This document shows, piece by piece, positions 41,430-51,149 of a stretch of 64,000 nt of DNA. The notes under the pieces were generated by a model. The model saw nothing but the letters and a program-made list of their open reading frames with translations, was not told where the DNA came from and searched no databases. Origin of the DNA: Sphingomonas sp. (GTDB lineage Bacteria; Pseudomonadota; Alphaproteobacteria; Sphingomonadales; Sphingomonadaceae). The stretch covers positions 19,203-83,202 of the forward strand of contig JAFIGU010000004.1 of assembly GCA_017849555.1 (NCBI GenBank). Reading direction: 5' to 3'. Every line of letters begins with the position of its first letter. The stretch's first letter is position 1. The translations under genes and the position numbers were made by a program.

Positions 41430-42203
41430 GTGATCGATAACCAATCTGCATCTGCTCGGCGCCGCCCCGGCGCGGTCGCGCTGCTCGAACAATTGCGGAT
41501 CGCGTTGCGTCGCCAGCGGATCGGCGCCGCGGCGTTGGCCAAAAGCGCCGGCGTCGGGGAGGCGACGGCGCGGCGCTGGCTCAACGGGCAGGGGCTGACG
41601 CTCGATCGGCTCGATCAGCTATGCGGCATTGCCGGGATCGACATTCGCGATCTGATCGGGGCGGCCGAGGCGGAACTCGCCGCGCAGTTCACGCTGCGGC
41701 AGGAACGGATCCTCGCCGCCGATCGCGCGCTCGCCTTTCTGTTCTTCTCGATCCTCAACGGGTGGCAGAAGGAGGATTTCATGCGCGAATTCGGCCTGCC
41801 CGCGGCGCGCGTCGAGGCGCATCTGGCGCGGCTCGTCCGGCTCGGGCTGGTCGACGTCAGCGCGAGCGGCCGGGCGCGCGCCTTGACCGCGCGCGCGGTG
41901 CGCTGGCGCCGCGGCGGGCCGCTCGCGGCGGCGTTCGAGAACAATATCAAGCAGCTTTACCTGTCGATGGACTTCAGCGCTCCCGACGCGCGTTATGTTT
42001 CCGATGTCGTCAAGCTGACCGAGGCGGCGCGCGCGCGGGTCCACGCCCTGTTCGAAGATCTCCGCCGCGACATTCACCGCATCGCCGAGCAAGATCGCAA
42101 GGCGCGGTTCGAGCATCATCAATGGAGCGCGTTCATCATGCTGGTCCGCCCGATGGATACGGGCGAAGTCGCGCTCGGCTTCAAGCAAGCGCGCGTGGCG
42201 TGA
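41430..42203 (+). CDS. XRE-type HTH transcriptional regulator
   Basis: A 257-aa protein with a Cro/CI-like HTH at residues 20-72 (AALAKSAGVGEATARRWLNG), then a second winged-helix-like segment (about 110-150, FMREFGLPAARVEAHLARLVRLGL) and a helical C-terminus. The effector domain is not one I recognise. GTG start 41430 follows AGGAAAG. It is divergent from the Rieske oxygenase with 103 bp between, so it probably controls that gene. Confidence 0.72.
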   Translation: MIDNQSASARRRPGAVALLEQLRIALRRQRIGAAALAKSAGVGEATARRWLNGQGLTLDRLDQLCGIAGIDIRDLIGAAEAELAAQFTLRQERILAADRALAFLFFSILNGWQKEDFMREFGLPAARVEAHLARLVRLGLVDVSASGRARALTARAVRWRRGGPLAAAFENNIKQLYLSMDFSAPDARYVSDVVKLTEAARARVHALFEDLRRDIHRIAEQDRKARFEHHQWSAFIMLVRPMDTGEVALGFKQARVA

Positions 42204-42371
42204 ACTGTGGATGAGGGCGGTGTAGCGGCGGCCTACGCCGCTATTCTCCTGAATTAGTTGCGAAAACACCACAGTCGCGCGACGAAATCATCCGTCCCCT
42301 GCGGCACTTGATTGACCATGCGCTTCTTCGACTCTCATAGCATCGCGCAGCAGAAAAAAGGGGACCGTGTT

Positions 42372-45300
42372 ATGGGGTTCGTATCTTTCGAGCGCAGCGT
42401 CGCCGCGCGCCACCTCCTGCTGGCGGGAATTGCGGCGGGAAGCATGGTTGCGGCAAGCACCGCCGTTGCGCAGACCACGCAAAATGCTCAGTCGGACGCA
42501 TCGCAGCTCGCCGACAACGCGCCGTCGCCGGACGACGTTATCGTCACCGCATCGCGTATTTCGCGCTCGCCGATCGCCGCGCAGCCGACCGAGGCGATCA
42601 CCGCATCGGAAATTTCCAAGCGCGGCTACACCAATCTCGGCACCGCGCTGCAGGAACTCCCCGTTTTCAGCACGCCCAGCAACAGCCCGGTCGGCAGTCA
42701 GGGATCGTTCGGCGCGGGGCAGACCTTCGTCAATATGTACAATCTCGGGTCCCAGCGGACCCTCACGCTGGTCAACGGCAACCGCTTCGTCACCTCGGCG
42801 ACGTCGTCGATTTTCGGCGTCGTCGCGGGCAGCCCGGTCGACTTCGCCGCGCTGCCGGTCAATCTCGTCGACCGCATCGAAACGGTTTCCGTCGGCGGTG
42901 CGCCGATCTACGGCTCGGACGCGATCGCCGGCACCGTCAACGTCATCCTCAAGAAGAATTTCGAGGGGCTGGCGTTCAACGCGCAGAATGGCATCTCGCA
43001 GAAGGGCGACGGCGGAAACTATAACCTTTCGCTGCTGGCGGGTAAGAATTTCTCGGAAGGGCGCGGCAACATCACGCTGAGCGTCCAATACGACAAGCAG
43101 AACGGCATTCCGACCTCCAATCGCCTCTACACCAGCGCCGACGGCCCCTTCTTCACCACCGCGCCAAAGGGCTCGGCCTATCGCCAGCAGCTCTATTACG
43201 GCGGGCAGCGCTATGAGGTGTTCACCAACACCGGCATGCCGATGTTCGCCGATGACGTGCCGATCTACGGCGGTGCCGCCGCTGCGGCGATTACCGACGC
43301 GCAGGGCCGCCCGCTGATCTTCAGCCCGAGCGGCCGCCTGACGCCGTTCAACCCGGGCCAGCAGACCGCGAACGCGCTTCTCCAGGCAGGCGGAGACGGT
43401 TTCCGCATCCGCGATTACGATAATTTCCTGACCGACAGCAGCCGCTTCTCGGCGACGGCGCTGTTCCACTACGATTTCAGCGATCGCATCCGCTTCTCGG
43501 GCGAGGCCTGGTATGGCCGCGTGATCGCGACCAACCTTCGCGCCCAGCCGTTCTACAACACCGCCTTGTTCGGCGCGGCGGGCGAAACCAACGGCAATCT
43601 CATCATGAGCACGGCCAACCCGTTCCTCAGCGCGGCGGATCGTCAGACGATCATCAACAACCTCGCCGCAAACGGGATGGATACGAGCAGCTTCCTGCTC
43701 GCGCGCGCCAATACCGATCTGTCGACGGGCAGCTTCCGGACCAAGACCGATCTTTATCGGGTCGTGGGCGGGTTCGACGGCGATTTCAACGTCGGCGATC
43801 GCAAGTTCACCTGGGAAGCCAAAGCGATTTACGGCCGCTCGGACACGTCGACCACCACGCGTGAGGTCGTTACCCAGAACTTCTTCAACGCGCTCAATGC
43901 GGTGACCGACGGCAGCGGGAATATCGTCTGCGCGCCCGGCTATACCAACGCCACGATCCAGACCGTCAGCTCGACCTGCGCGCCGCTCAACGTCTTCGGC
44001 AACGGGCAGGCGAGCCGCGCGGCGCTCGACTATATCACCGCGATCGCCAATCCGAAGCAGCGCAACATCCAGTTCGATGCAGTGGCAGATATCAAGGGCT
44101 CGATCGCCAAGTTGCCGGCGGGCGAGGTGAAGTTCGTGCTCGGTTATGAGCATCGCTACGAATCGACCAATTTCCGGCCGGGCGCTTTCTATCGTGGCGA
44201 GGCGAATGGCGACGGCACCTACACGCAATACGGCAATTCGATCCCGATCACCCCGGTTGCCGGCTCGTATCACACCAACGAAGTCTTCGGGGAGTTGAAC
44301 ATCCCGGTCGTGTCGGCCGACATGGATGTGCCGTTCGTCCACAGCCTCGAATTCCAGGGGGCCGGGCGCTACGTCAAGAACAGCATGACCGGCGGTTTCT
44401 GGGCTTATACCGGGGGCGGCAAATATGCGCCGGTCCGTGGCCTGACTTTGCGCGGCAATTATACCCGTTCGTTCCGGGCGCCGGCGATCACCGAATTGTT
44501 CGCGCCGGTCGGCCAGGTTTACAATACCGCCAACGATCCGTGCGATTCCCGCTACATCACCGGCGGCCCGGACCCGTCGCGTCGTGCGGCCAATTGCTCG
44601 GCCGCTGGCCTGCCCGCCAATTTCGTTTCCAACGTCGTCGACTATACGGCGCCCGGCGCGAGCGGCGGCAACAAGAACCTGCAGAACGAAATCGCCAATA
44701 GCTGGACGGCGGGCGGTATCTTCCAGCCGACGTTCATCCCCGGCCTGCAATTGTCGGCCGACTATGTGCATATCGACGTCAAGAACGAGATCGCCCAGCT
44801 CTCGCTCACCGACGTGATGAACGCTTGCTACGATTCGTCGAACTATCCCAACAATCCCTATTGCGCGAGCTTTACCCGCAATTCGGCCGGACAGGTCACC
44901 AACTTCTTCACTGGATACTATAATATCGGTATCGAGCGGTTCGAGGGCGTCCAGGTGGCGTTCAACTACAACCTGCCGCTTTCACGTCTGGGGGCGTCGG
45001 AGTCTGCAGGCACCGTCTCGCTCGCCGTCAATTATCTTCATACGCTTCAGCATTATTATCGGATCGGCAGCGGCGATATCCAATATACCGTCGGGAGCAT
45101 CCAGGAGCCTCGAGATAACTTCACCGCCAATTTGAATTACGACAATGGCGGCTTCAATTTCATGTGGCAGACCATTTATTATGGCCCCGCCCATATCAAC
45201 GTGAACCTGCCGGATACGAATTACCAATATCCCGTGCTGAAGAGCTATTTCCTGTTCAACACCTCGATCGGCTATGACATCAATAAGCAGTTCAATATCC

Positions 45301-45431
45301 GGTTCATGGTCAATAACGTCATGAATCGATCGGTGCCGTTCCCCTATTCTCTGGGGGACTACGGGCAGTCCCGCTATTATGACGCGATCATGGGGCGGTA
45401 CTTCCGGGTCAGCGCCGGGTTCAAATTCTAA
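42372..45431 (+). CDS. Large TonB-dependent receptor
   Basis: A 1019-aa outer-membrane receptor. The signal peptide runs MGFVSFERSV to STAVAQ; the TonB-box region is DDVIVTASRI and the plug has RTLTLVNGNRFV and the ending GSDAIAGTVNVILKKNFEG. It belongs to the large class that in sphingomonads handles peptides, oligosaccharides or similar bulky ligands. The protein ends RYFRVSAGFKF. ATG 42372 is chosen because the signal peptide starts there; an in-frame ATG 20 codons upstream is open. It converges on the second receptor with two hairpins between. No enzyme gene is co-directional right after it, so its ligand is uncertain. Confidence 0.85.
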   Translation: MGFVSFERSVAARHLLLAGIAAGSMVAASTAVAQTTQNAQSDASQLADNAPSPDDVIVTASRISRSPIAAQPTEAITASEISKRGYTNLGTALQELPVFSTPSNSPVGSQGSFGAGQTFVNMYNLGSQRTLTLVNGNRFVTSATSSIFGVVAGSPVDFAALPVNLVDRIETVSVGGAPIYGSDAIAGTVNVILKKNFEGLAFNAQNGISQKGDGGNYNLSLLAGKNFSEGRGNITLSVQYDKQNGIPTSNRLYTSADGPFFTTAPKGSAYRQQLYYGGQRYEVFTNTGMPMFADDVPIYGGAAAAAITDAQGRPLIFSPSGRLTPFNPGQQTANALLQAGGDGFRIRDYDNFLTDSSRFSATALFHYDFSDRIRFSGEAWYGRVIATNLRAQPFYNTALFGAAGETNGNLIMSTANPFLSAADRQTIINNLAANGMDTSSFLLARANTDLSTGSFRTKTDLYRVVGGFDGDFNVGDRKFTWEAKAIYGRSDTSTTTREVVTQNFFNALNAVTDGSGNIVCAPGYTNATIQTVSSTCAPLNVFGNGQASRAALDYITAIANPKQRNIQFDAVADIKGSIAKLPAGEVKFVLGYEHRYESTNFRPGAFYRGEANGDGTYTQYGNSIPITPVAGSYHTNEVFGELNIPVVSADMDVPFVHSLEFQGAGRYVKNSMTGGFWAYTGGGKYAPVRGLTLRGNYTRSFRAPAITELFAPVGQVYNTANDPCDSRYITGGPDPSRRAANCSAAGLPANFVSNVVDYTAPGASGGNKNLQNEIANSWTAGGIFQPTFIPGLQLSADYVHIDVKNEIAQLSLTDVMNACYDSSNYPNNPYCASFTRNSAGQVTNFFTGYYNIGIERFEGVQVAFNYNLPLSRLGASESAGTVSLAVNYLHTLQHYYRIGSGDIQYTVGSIQEPRDNFTANLNYDNGGFNFMWQTIYYGPAHINVNLPDTNYQYPVLKSYFLFNTSIGYDINKQFNIRFMVNNVMNRSVPFPYSLGDYGQSRYYDAIMGRYFRVSAGFKF

Positions 45432-45451
45432 GCGGAAACCCCGCTTCTTCG

Positions 45452-45488
45452 TCGCCCTGCGCGCCACATGGTCCGGCGCGCAGGGCGA
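45452..45488. terminator. Hairpin 1 between convergent TonB receptors
   Basis: A 14-bp perfect stem (45452-45465 with 45475-45488), loop of 9, 21 bases after the first receptor stop. Strong candidate terminator for that gene; no T-run. Confidence 0.6.
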
Positions 45489-45503
45489 ACTTTCGGTCAC
45501 CGC

Positions 45504-45525
45504 CGACCGGGAAGGATCCCGGTCG
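45504..45525. terminator. Hairpin 2 between convergent TonB receptors
   Basis: CGACCGGGA (45504-45512), loop AGGA, TCCCGGTCG (45517-45525): a 9-bp stem 10 bases past the stop of the minus-strand receptor. Likely terminator for the second receptor. Confidence 0.55.
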
Positions 45526-45534
45526 AACCGCGCT

Positions 45535-48471
45535 TCACCGGGTCCGCACGCGGAAGCCGACGCGGAAGGTGCGCCCGAGCAGGTCGCTATAGGTCGAATT
45601 GGCGGCCAGCCCGGTTTCGGGAAGGAGCATCGGCCCGGCATCGAACAGATTGGTGATGTTGAAGAACACTTCGCCGTCGCCCGGTTCCCGGATCGCGATC
45701 TTCGCGGTCAGGTTGAGATCGACGTAGAACGTCCCCTTGACGCGATTGTTGTCATAGGTGGGGAATTGCGTGGTCGAGAGCGGGCAATTGGCCTGGCACT
45801 CGATCCCGCCGATATCGTAGCGTCCCGCGCTTACCCCACGCCCGACCGCGGTGATCGAGAACAGCGAGGCGTCATAGGTCGCGTTGACGCGGTAGATCCA
45901 TTTCGGCGTGCCAGTCTGGGTGCCGTTCACCCCGACGCTGTTGAGCGGCACGGTGCCGGGGATCCCCTGATCGATGATATTGTCGATATAGCGCGTCGCG
46001 ATCCCGCGCAGCGTGAAGCTTTCGCCCTTGCCGATCGGCACGCGATAAGAAGCGTCTATATCGATCCCGCGCACCAGCTGGCTGGTGAAATTGAACGGCT
46101 GCGCGCGGAACAGCAGATAGGGCGTGCCCGGCTGCGACAGCGGCGGTGGCGCGACCGAATAAGCGGCGCAATATTCCTGCCGCCCGTCGAAGCAGCGATT
46201 GATGATCTCCTGCGCGCTGAGCGTCCCGATCGCATCCTTCATCTTGATGCGGAAATAATCGACCGAGATGCTGAAGCCCGGCACGAAGCGCGGCGAGAAG
46301 ACCGCGCCGATATTCAACGTATCGGCCTTTTCGGGCTTGAGGTTGAGGTTGCCGACGACGGTCGCCGAATAGGAATAGCGCGCCGGCCCCTTCGATGAAT
46401 CGTTCTTGTCGTAGAAGGGATTGTTGACCGCATCGGTGTTCGCGGTGCCGGCCGAATAGAGCTCGGAGAGGTTGGGCGCGCGGATATCGCGCGATCGCGT
46501 CACGCGCAGCCGGATGTCGGGGATCGGTTGCCAGGTCGCGCCCGCCTTCCAGGTGGTGACGTAGCCCGAAGTCGAATAATCGGTCGCGCGCACCGCGCCG
46601 TTGAATTCGAGCCCCAGCCCGAGCGGCACGACCGTCTCGAGATAGGCTTCCTTGACGTTGTATTTGCCGGTGGTGGGCAGATAATTGCCCACCGACCACA
46701 GATTGGTCGTCCCGGTGGTGCTGACGATCGGCTGATATTGTGTCGGGACGGAGCCGCGGATGCTTTCCTCGCGATATTCGCCGCCGATCGACACGCTGAC
46801 GTCGCCGGCCCAGGTCGCGAACGGCGCCAGCGCGAGGTTGGCGCCCGCCACCTTCTCCTCGATCACCTCGTCGCGATAGGGATTGCCGAGGACGTAGGAG
46901 ATCGCCGCCGGATTGGCGACCCCGATGCCGAGCCGGTTGAGCGGCACGCAGGCGCGATCGTCATTGGCCGGATTGGTGTCGACGTTGACCGAGCAGACGA
47001 TCGTGCCGGGGGCATAGCCGCCGGGGTTGCCCGCCTGCGCGAAGACCGCGTTGGTGGCATTGTTCATCCGGCCGATGTTCATGATGTTGCGCAATTGCTC
47101 GCGCAGATCGGCGCGGCCGTACTGGCCGTAGACGTCCCAATGCGCCTTGCGCCCGAACGCCTCGAACTCGCCCTCCGCCCCGATCACGTAGCGCTGCACC
47201 TCGCGCTTGTTGTCGACCGCGCGGAACGGCAGGTCGGCGGCGGTGGTCGCCAGCGTCACGGTGTTGATGCCGGCCAATTGGCTGGCGCCGAGCGCGTTGA
47301 TCAGAAAGGCGTTGTTCGCCTGCAGCGTGATCCCGGTCGACAGGTTGGGGCCGGCGTTGAAATAGACTTCCTGCCGGTTGTACGATCCTTCGAAGAACAA
47401 TTCGACGCGTGGCGCGATCTCATAGCTCAGCCGCCCGAACACGCCCCAGCGATTGTCACGCGGGGCAAGGCCGATGCGGCGGCCCGAATCGTTGACCTGC
47501 CAGTCGCCGCCCTGCGTCAGCGTCGGCGGTGACGATCCGCCCGGCGAGGGGAAGGTCAGCGCGCCATATTGATAATGGTTCACCGACCCGCCTTGGCCGA
47601 AATAGATCCCGCGCAGCCGGTTGGCGACGCCGCCGCTCGAACCGGTGATCAGCCCCCCGGGGGTCGAATTGGCCGCGCCGACCTGGGTGCGGATCAGATA
47701 GCGCGGGGTGGTGCTGTTCGTGGTCCAATTGGGGTCCTGGATGCGGACATAGCCGGTCGCGTTCCAGTCGCGATCGACGTTGAAGATGCCGTCGGCATGC
47801 GCGACCTCTCCGTTGAGGATGATATGCCCGCGCCCGCCGGCGAAGGAGGTGCCGCCGGTGACGTTGATCGAATAATTGCCGCCGTCGCCGTGCCCGGTGA
47901 TGCCCGAATCCGCCGCGACCTTGAGCCCCTGGAACTTCTTGTTGAGGACGAAATTGACCACGCCCGCGACCGCGTCCGAGCCATAGGCCGCGGAGGCGCC
48001 GCCGGTGACGACATCGACCCGCTCGATCAGGGATTGCGGGATCGTGTTGACGTCGACCAGCCCGTTGATCGTCGAGGCGACCGAACGGCGCCCGTCGAGC
48101 AGCACCAGCGTGCGCATCTCGCCCAGATTGCGCAGGTTGAGCGCGTTGATCCCGGCCTGGCCGCTGCTCAGGTTGAGCCGCGAATTGGCCGGGCGGGTCG
48201 ATCCGGCGAGCGACGGCAATTGGTTGACGAAATCGGCGACATTGTTCGACGGCGAGGAATTCTGGATATCCTCCAGCGTCATCACCGTCAGCGGGGTCGG
48301 CGCCTGGAAACCGTCGCGGATGATGCGCGAGCCGGTGACGACGACATCCGAGGCGGCTTCATCGGGGGGTGCGGTCTGCGCCGCCGCCGTGCCGGCGATG
48401 GCCAGCGCGGTGAGGCTCGAAAAGGCGGCGAATCCGGCCCTGAATTGGCCCAGCGTCCGTCCGAATGTCAT
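45535..48471 (-). CDS. Large TonB-dependent receptor of the amino-acid scavenging locus
   Basis: A 978-aa receptor. The signal peptide ends TAAAQT; the plug has DVVVTGSRIIRDGF, TPLTVMTLEDI, MRTLVLLDGRRSV and GSDAVAGVVNFVLNKKFQG. The barrel ends FRVGFRVRTR, an unusual charged terminus where most receptors end in an aromatic residue. AAAGGGGGGAT precedes ATG 48471. It is divergent from the exported acylase gene (48783), so it probably imports the acylated or peptide-like compounds that the acylase and deacylase process. Confidence 0.86.
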   Translation of the reverse strand: MTFGRTLGQFRAGFAAFSSLTALAIAGTAAAQTAPPDEAASDVVVTGSRIIRDGFQAPTPLTVMTLEDIQNSSPSNNVADFVNQLPSLAGSTRPANSRLNLSSGQAGINALNLRNLGEMRTLVLLDGRRSVASTINGLVDVNTIPQSLIERVDVVTGGASAAYGSDAVAGVVNFVLNKKFQGLKVAADSGITGHGDGGNYSINVTGGTSFAGGRGHIILNGEVAHADGIFNVDRDWNATGYVRIQDPNWTTNSTTPRYLIRTQVGAANSTPGGLITGSSGGVANRLRGIYFGQGGSVNHYQYGALTFPSPGGSSPPTLTQGGDWQVNDSGRRIGLAPRDNRWGVFGRLSYEIAPRVELFFEGSYNRQEVYFNAGPNLSTGITLQANNAFLINALGASQLAGINTVTLATTAADLPFRAVDNKREVQRYVIGAEGEFEAFGRKAHWDVYGQYGRADLREQLRNIMNIGRMNNATNAVFAQAGNPGGYAPGTIVCSVNVDTNPANDDRACVPLNRLGIGVANPAAISYVLGNPYRDEVIEEKVAGANLALAPFATWAGDVSVSIGGEYREESIRGSVPTQYQPIVSTTGTTNLWSVGNYLPTTGKYNVKEAYLETVVPLGLGLEFNGAVRATDYSTSGYVTTWKAGATWQPIPDIRLRVTRSRDIRAPNLSELYSAGTANTDAVNNPFYDKNDSSKGPARYSYSATVVGNLNLKPEKADTLNIGAVFSPRFVPGFSISVDYFRIKMKDAIGTLSAQEIINRCFDGRQEYCAAYSVAPPPLSQPGTPYLLFRAQPFNFTSQLVRGIDIDASYRVPIGKGESFTLRGIATRYIDNIIDQGIPGTVPLNSVGVNGTQTGTPKWIYRVNATYDASLFSITAVGRGVSAGRYDIGGIECQANCPLSTTQFPTYDNNRVKGTFYVDLNLTAKIAIREPGDGEVFFNITNLFDAGPMLLPETGLAANSTYSDLLGRTFRVGFRVRTR

Positions 48472-48782
48472 ATATCCCCCCTTTATGTCCCTGCCGGTTT
48501 CCCGGATCGAAGGCCGCTTCCCTGCCGGCCTTCCGCGAAATGTTCGTCATTATCGGGGGGCGCCATCTTCGGTGGCGGATTACCCCTATAATCAAGCGTG
48601 AGGGTGCCGGGCACCGCCGAGCAGCGTCAAGAGCGCGCGCGGTTCCTTTTGTTCGCGCGCCCATAATCTGCGTCTATGGCCTGGCTATAGATTGCGCCTA
48701 TGGCTCGCCAAGCGCTTGCCATATGTCCTTCGAACAACACGGCATTAGCCTGTGCCGACAGGTACGCCCGGGGGATATGCCG
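48472..48782. promoter_or_regulatory. 311-bp divergent promoter region between receptor and acylase operon
   Basis: No convincing gene here. Near the acylase side is TCTAT (48673-48677), 9 bases, ATAGA (48687-48691), nested in a wider AATCT...AGATT symmetry (48665-48693); this fits a LysR-type site and a LysR gene lies at the end of the operon. A near-repeat of CTATGG occurs at 48674 and 48698. GGGGGA before 48783 serves the acylase. Confidence 0.4.
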
Positions 48783-51149
48783 ATGTTGAATCGCCGTTCG
48801 TTTCTGCTCGGCTCGACCGCGATGCTGGCGCTGGTGCCTGTCGCGGCCGCGCGGACGGGGAGGGTGGATGTGTCCGGGCTGACTGCACCGATCGAGATCA
48901 TCGACGATCCTTATGGCGTGCCGCATATTCGCGCCGCCTCGATCCCCGATGCCTATTTCGGGCAGGGCTATGTCGTCGCGCGCGACCGGCTGTTCCAGAT
49001 CGATTTCTCGCACCGCCGCGAAATGGGGCTGATGGCCGAGGCGTTCGGGCGCGACTTCGCCGCGCATGACGCACGCGCGCGGCTGTTCCACTATCGCGGC
49101 GATCTCGATGCCGAGCTCGCCGCGGTGCCGGAGAAGGTGCTCGCCTGCGCGCGCGCCTATGTCGCCGGGATCAACGCGCGGATCGACGAAGTGCTGGCCG
49201 ATCGCTCGCTGCTGCCGCTGGAATATGCCATTCTCGGGGTCCGCCCACTCAAATGGGATATCCGCGATCTCGTGCTGGCGCGCGGCGAGCGGATCAACAG
49301 CGCCGATGAGGAGGTGCGCCGCGCGCGGCTCGCGGCACTGGGGTTGCTCGATCTCGACGCGGTGATCGCGCCGCTGCGCCCGGCGTGGAAGATGACCGTT
49401 CCCGAGGGGCTCGACGTCGCGGCGGTGTCCGACGCCGATCTCGGGGTGTTCCGGCTCGGCGCGCTGCCGTTCGGGGCAATGGTGCTTCCGCAGGAGCCGA
49501 ACGATCCCGATCCGGTCGGCGAGCGCGCCAACGGCGGCAGCAACGCCTGGACGGTCGCGCCGTCGCGGACGACGACCGGCCGCGCGATCCTCGCCAACGA
49601 TCCGCATCTCGGGATCGGCGGGTTCGATCCGCGGCATGTCGCGCATCTTTCGGCGCCGGGGCTCGATGTGATTGGCGGCGGGTCGCCGGGGCAGCCGGGG
49701 ATCATGCAGGGGCACACCGATCGCTTCGCCTTCGGCCGCACCAATTTCCACATCGACCAGCAGGATCTGTTCGTGCTGGAGCTCAACCCCGACGACCCCG
49801 AGCTCTATCGCCACGAGGGGAAATGGAAGAAGTTCGACCGCGTCGATATCCATATCCCGGTGAAGGGCGGGGCGCCGGCGCCGTTCACCTTGCGCTTCGC
49901 CGCGCAGGGGCCGGTGATCGCGCATGATCCGGCGCGGCGCCGCGCCACCGCGCTCGCGGTGATCGACCTGCAGCCGGGGGGAAGTGACGCGTTCGCGATG
50001 ATCGCGATCAACCTCGCGCGCGACTGGGCGGATCTGCGCAACGCTTTCCCGCTCCACCCCTCGCCGACCAATTTCCATTATGCCGATATCGAGGGCAACC
50101 ACGGCTGGCAGGTGATCGGCTTCGTCCCCGTGCGGCGCAAGGGCGACGGGTTGCTGCCGGTGCCGGGCGATGGGCGTTACGACTGGACCGGCCGGCGCGA
50201 TTTCCGCGCGCTGCCGAGCGAATATAACCCGGCCAAGGGCTGGTTCGCCTCGGCCAACCAGAATAATCTGCCCCGCGATTGGCCGCGCGATCGCATCCCG
50301 GCCTTTTCGTTCAAGGATCCCTATCGCTACGAGCGGATCGCCGACGTTCTGTCGGGGCAGCGCAAGCACAGCCTCGCCGACAGCATCGCGCTCCAGCACG
50401 ACACCCTGTCGACCCCGGCGCGGCAATTGCTCGCGCTGCTCCCGGCGCGCGGCTCGGCCGGGGCGGCGCCCGCGCTGGTGATGTTGCGCGGCTGGGATGC
50501 GCGCGTCGATGCCGAAAGCGGCGCGGCGGCGCTGTTCGAGCTGTTGTGGCGCGAGCTCGGCAACCGGATGCTCGCGCTGATCGTCCCGGAAAGGGCGCGC
50601 GCGCTGGTCACCGAGATCGCGCCCTCGGTGCTGCTCGGGCTGCTCGCCGACCCCGACGCGCGGCTCGGCCCCGATCCAAAGGCGGCGCGCGACGCATTGT
50701 TCGACGCCGCGCTCGCCGCCGCCTGGAATGGGGCGCGCGAGAAGCTCGGCCCTGATCCGGCGGCGTGGCGGTGGGCAACCTTGCACCAGGTTCGGCTCGC
50801 GCATCCGCTGTCGCGCATCCCCGCGATCGCCAAGGCCTTCCCGCCGATCGAGGGCGAAGGGTCGGGTGGCGATTCCTATACCGTGATGGCGCGCTGGCTC
50901 CACGGCAACGCGGGCTGGCAGGTCAGCGGCGGGGCGAGCTATCTGCAGGTGATCGACGTCGGCGCGCGGGACAATTCGGTGATGCTCAACCTTCCCGGCC
51001 AGTCGAACGACCCGCGCTCGCCGCATTATCGAGACTTCTACCGGCCGTGGATCGCCGGCGCGATGCAGCCGATGCTGTTCAGCCGCGCCGCGGTCGACAA
51101 ACATGCCGTCAGCCGTACGATGCTCAATCCGAAGGGGAAATCCGCATGA
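48783..51149 (+). CDS. Penicillin-acylase-type N-terminal nucleophile hydrolase (S45 family)
   Basis: A 788-aa precursor. The start MLNRRSFLLGSTAMLAL is a Tat-type signal, so export in a folded state is likely. Domain order is A chain, spacer, then the autoprocessing site RANGGSNAWTVAPS, where Ser becomes the N-terminal nucleophile; LANDPHLGI and the Asn-containing ANQNNLP segment complete the family pattern. S45 enzymes hydrolyse acyl amides: penicillin G, N-acyl-homoserine lactones or other N-acyl compounds. ATG 48783 is favoured over 48777 because GGGGGA is then 7 bases away. Coupled by ATGA to the deacylase gene. Confidence 0.87.
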   Translation: MLNRRSFLLGSTAMLALVPVAAARTGRVDVSGLTAPIEIIDDPYGVPHIRAASIPDAYFGQGYVVARDRLFQIDFSHRREMGLMAEAFGRDFAAHDARARLFHYRGDLDAELAAVPEKVLACARAYVAGINARIDEVLADRSLLPLEYAILGVRPLKWDIRDLVLARGERINSADEEVRRARLAALGLLDLDAVIAPLRPAWKMTVPEGLDVAAVSDADLGVFRLGALPFGAMVLPQEPNDPDPVGERANGGSNAWTVAPSRTTTGRAILANDPHLGIGGFDPRHVAHLSAPGLDVIGGGSPGQPGIMQGHTDRFAFGRTNFHIDQQDLFVLELNPDDPELYRHEGKWKKFDRVDIHIPVKGGAPAPFTLRFAAQGPVIAHDPARRRATALAVIDLQPGGSDAFAMIAINLARDWADLRNAFPLHPSPTNFHYADIEGNHGWQVIGFVPVRRKGDGLLPVPGDGRYDWTGRRDFRALPSEYNPAKGWFASANQNNLPRDWPRDRIPAFSFKDPYRYERIADVLSGQRKHSLADSIALQHDTLSTPARQLLALLPARGSAGAAPALVMLRGWDARVDAESGAAALFELLWRELGNRMLALIVPERARALVTEIAPSVLLGLLADPDARLGPDPKAARDALFDAALAAAWNGAREKLGPDPAAWRWATLHQVRLAHPLSRIPAIAKAFPPIEGEGSGGDSYTVMARWLHGNAGWQVSGGASYLQVIDVGARDNSVMLNLPGQSNDPRSPHYRDFYRPWIAGAMQPMLFSRAAVDKHAVSRTMLNPKGKSA

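Noticed and set aside
42288-44771. Long open frame (827 codons) antisense to the first large TonB receptor
   Set aside because: It mirrors the codon pattern of the receptor on the other strand, is Arg/Ala-rich with no family motifs, and has no ribosome site. The same holds for long antisense frames at 1066-2592, 48627-51104 and 51038-52405.
48465-48777. Longer N-terminus for the penicillin acylase
   Set aside because: The open frame runs upstream, but it crosses the divergent promoter region and would bury the Tat-type signal peptide that starts at 48783.
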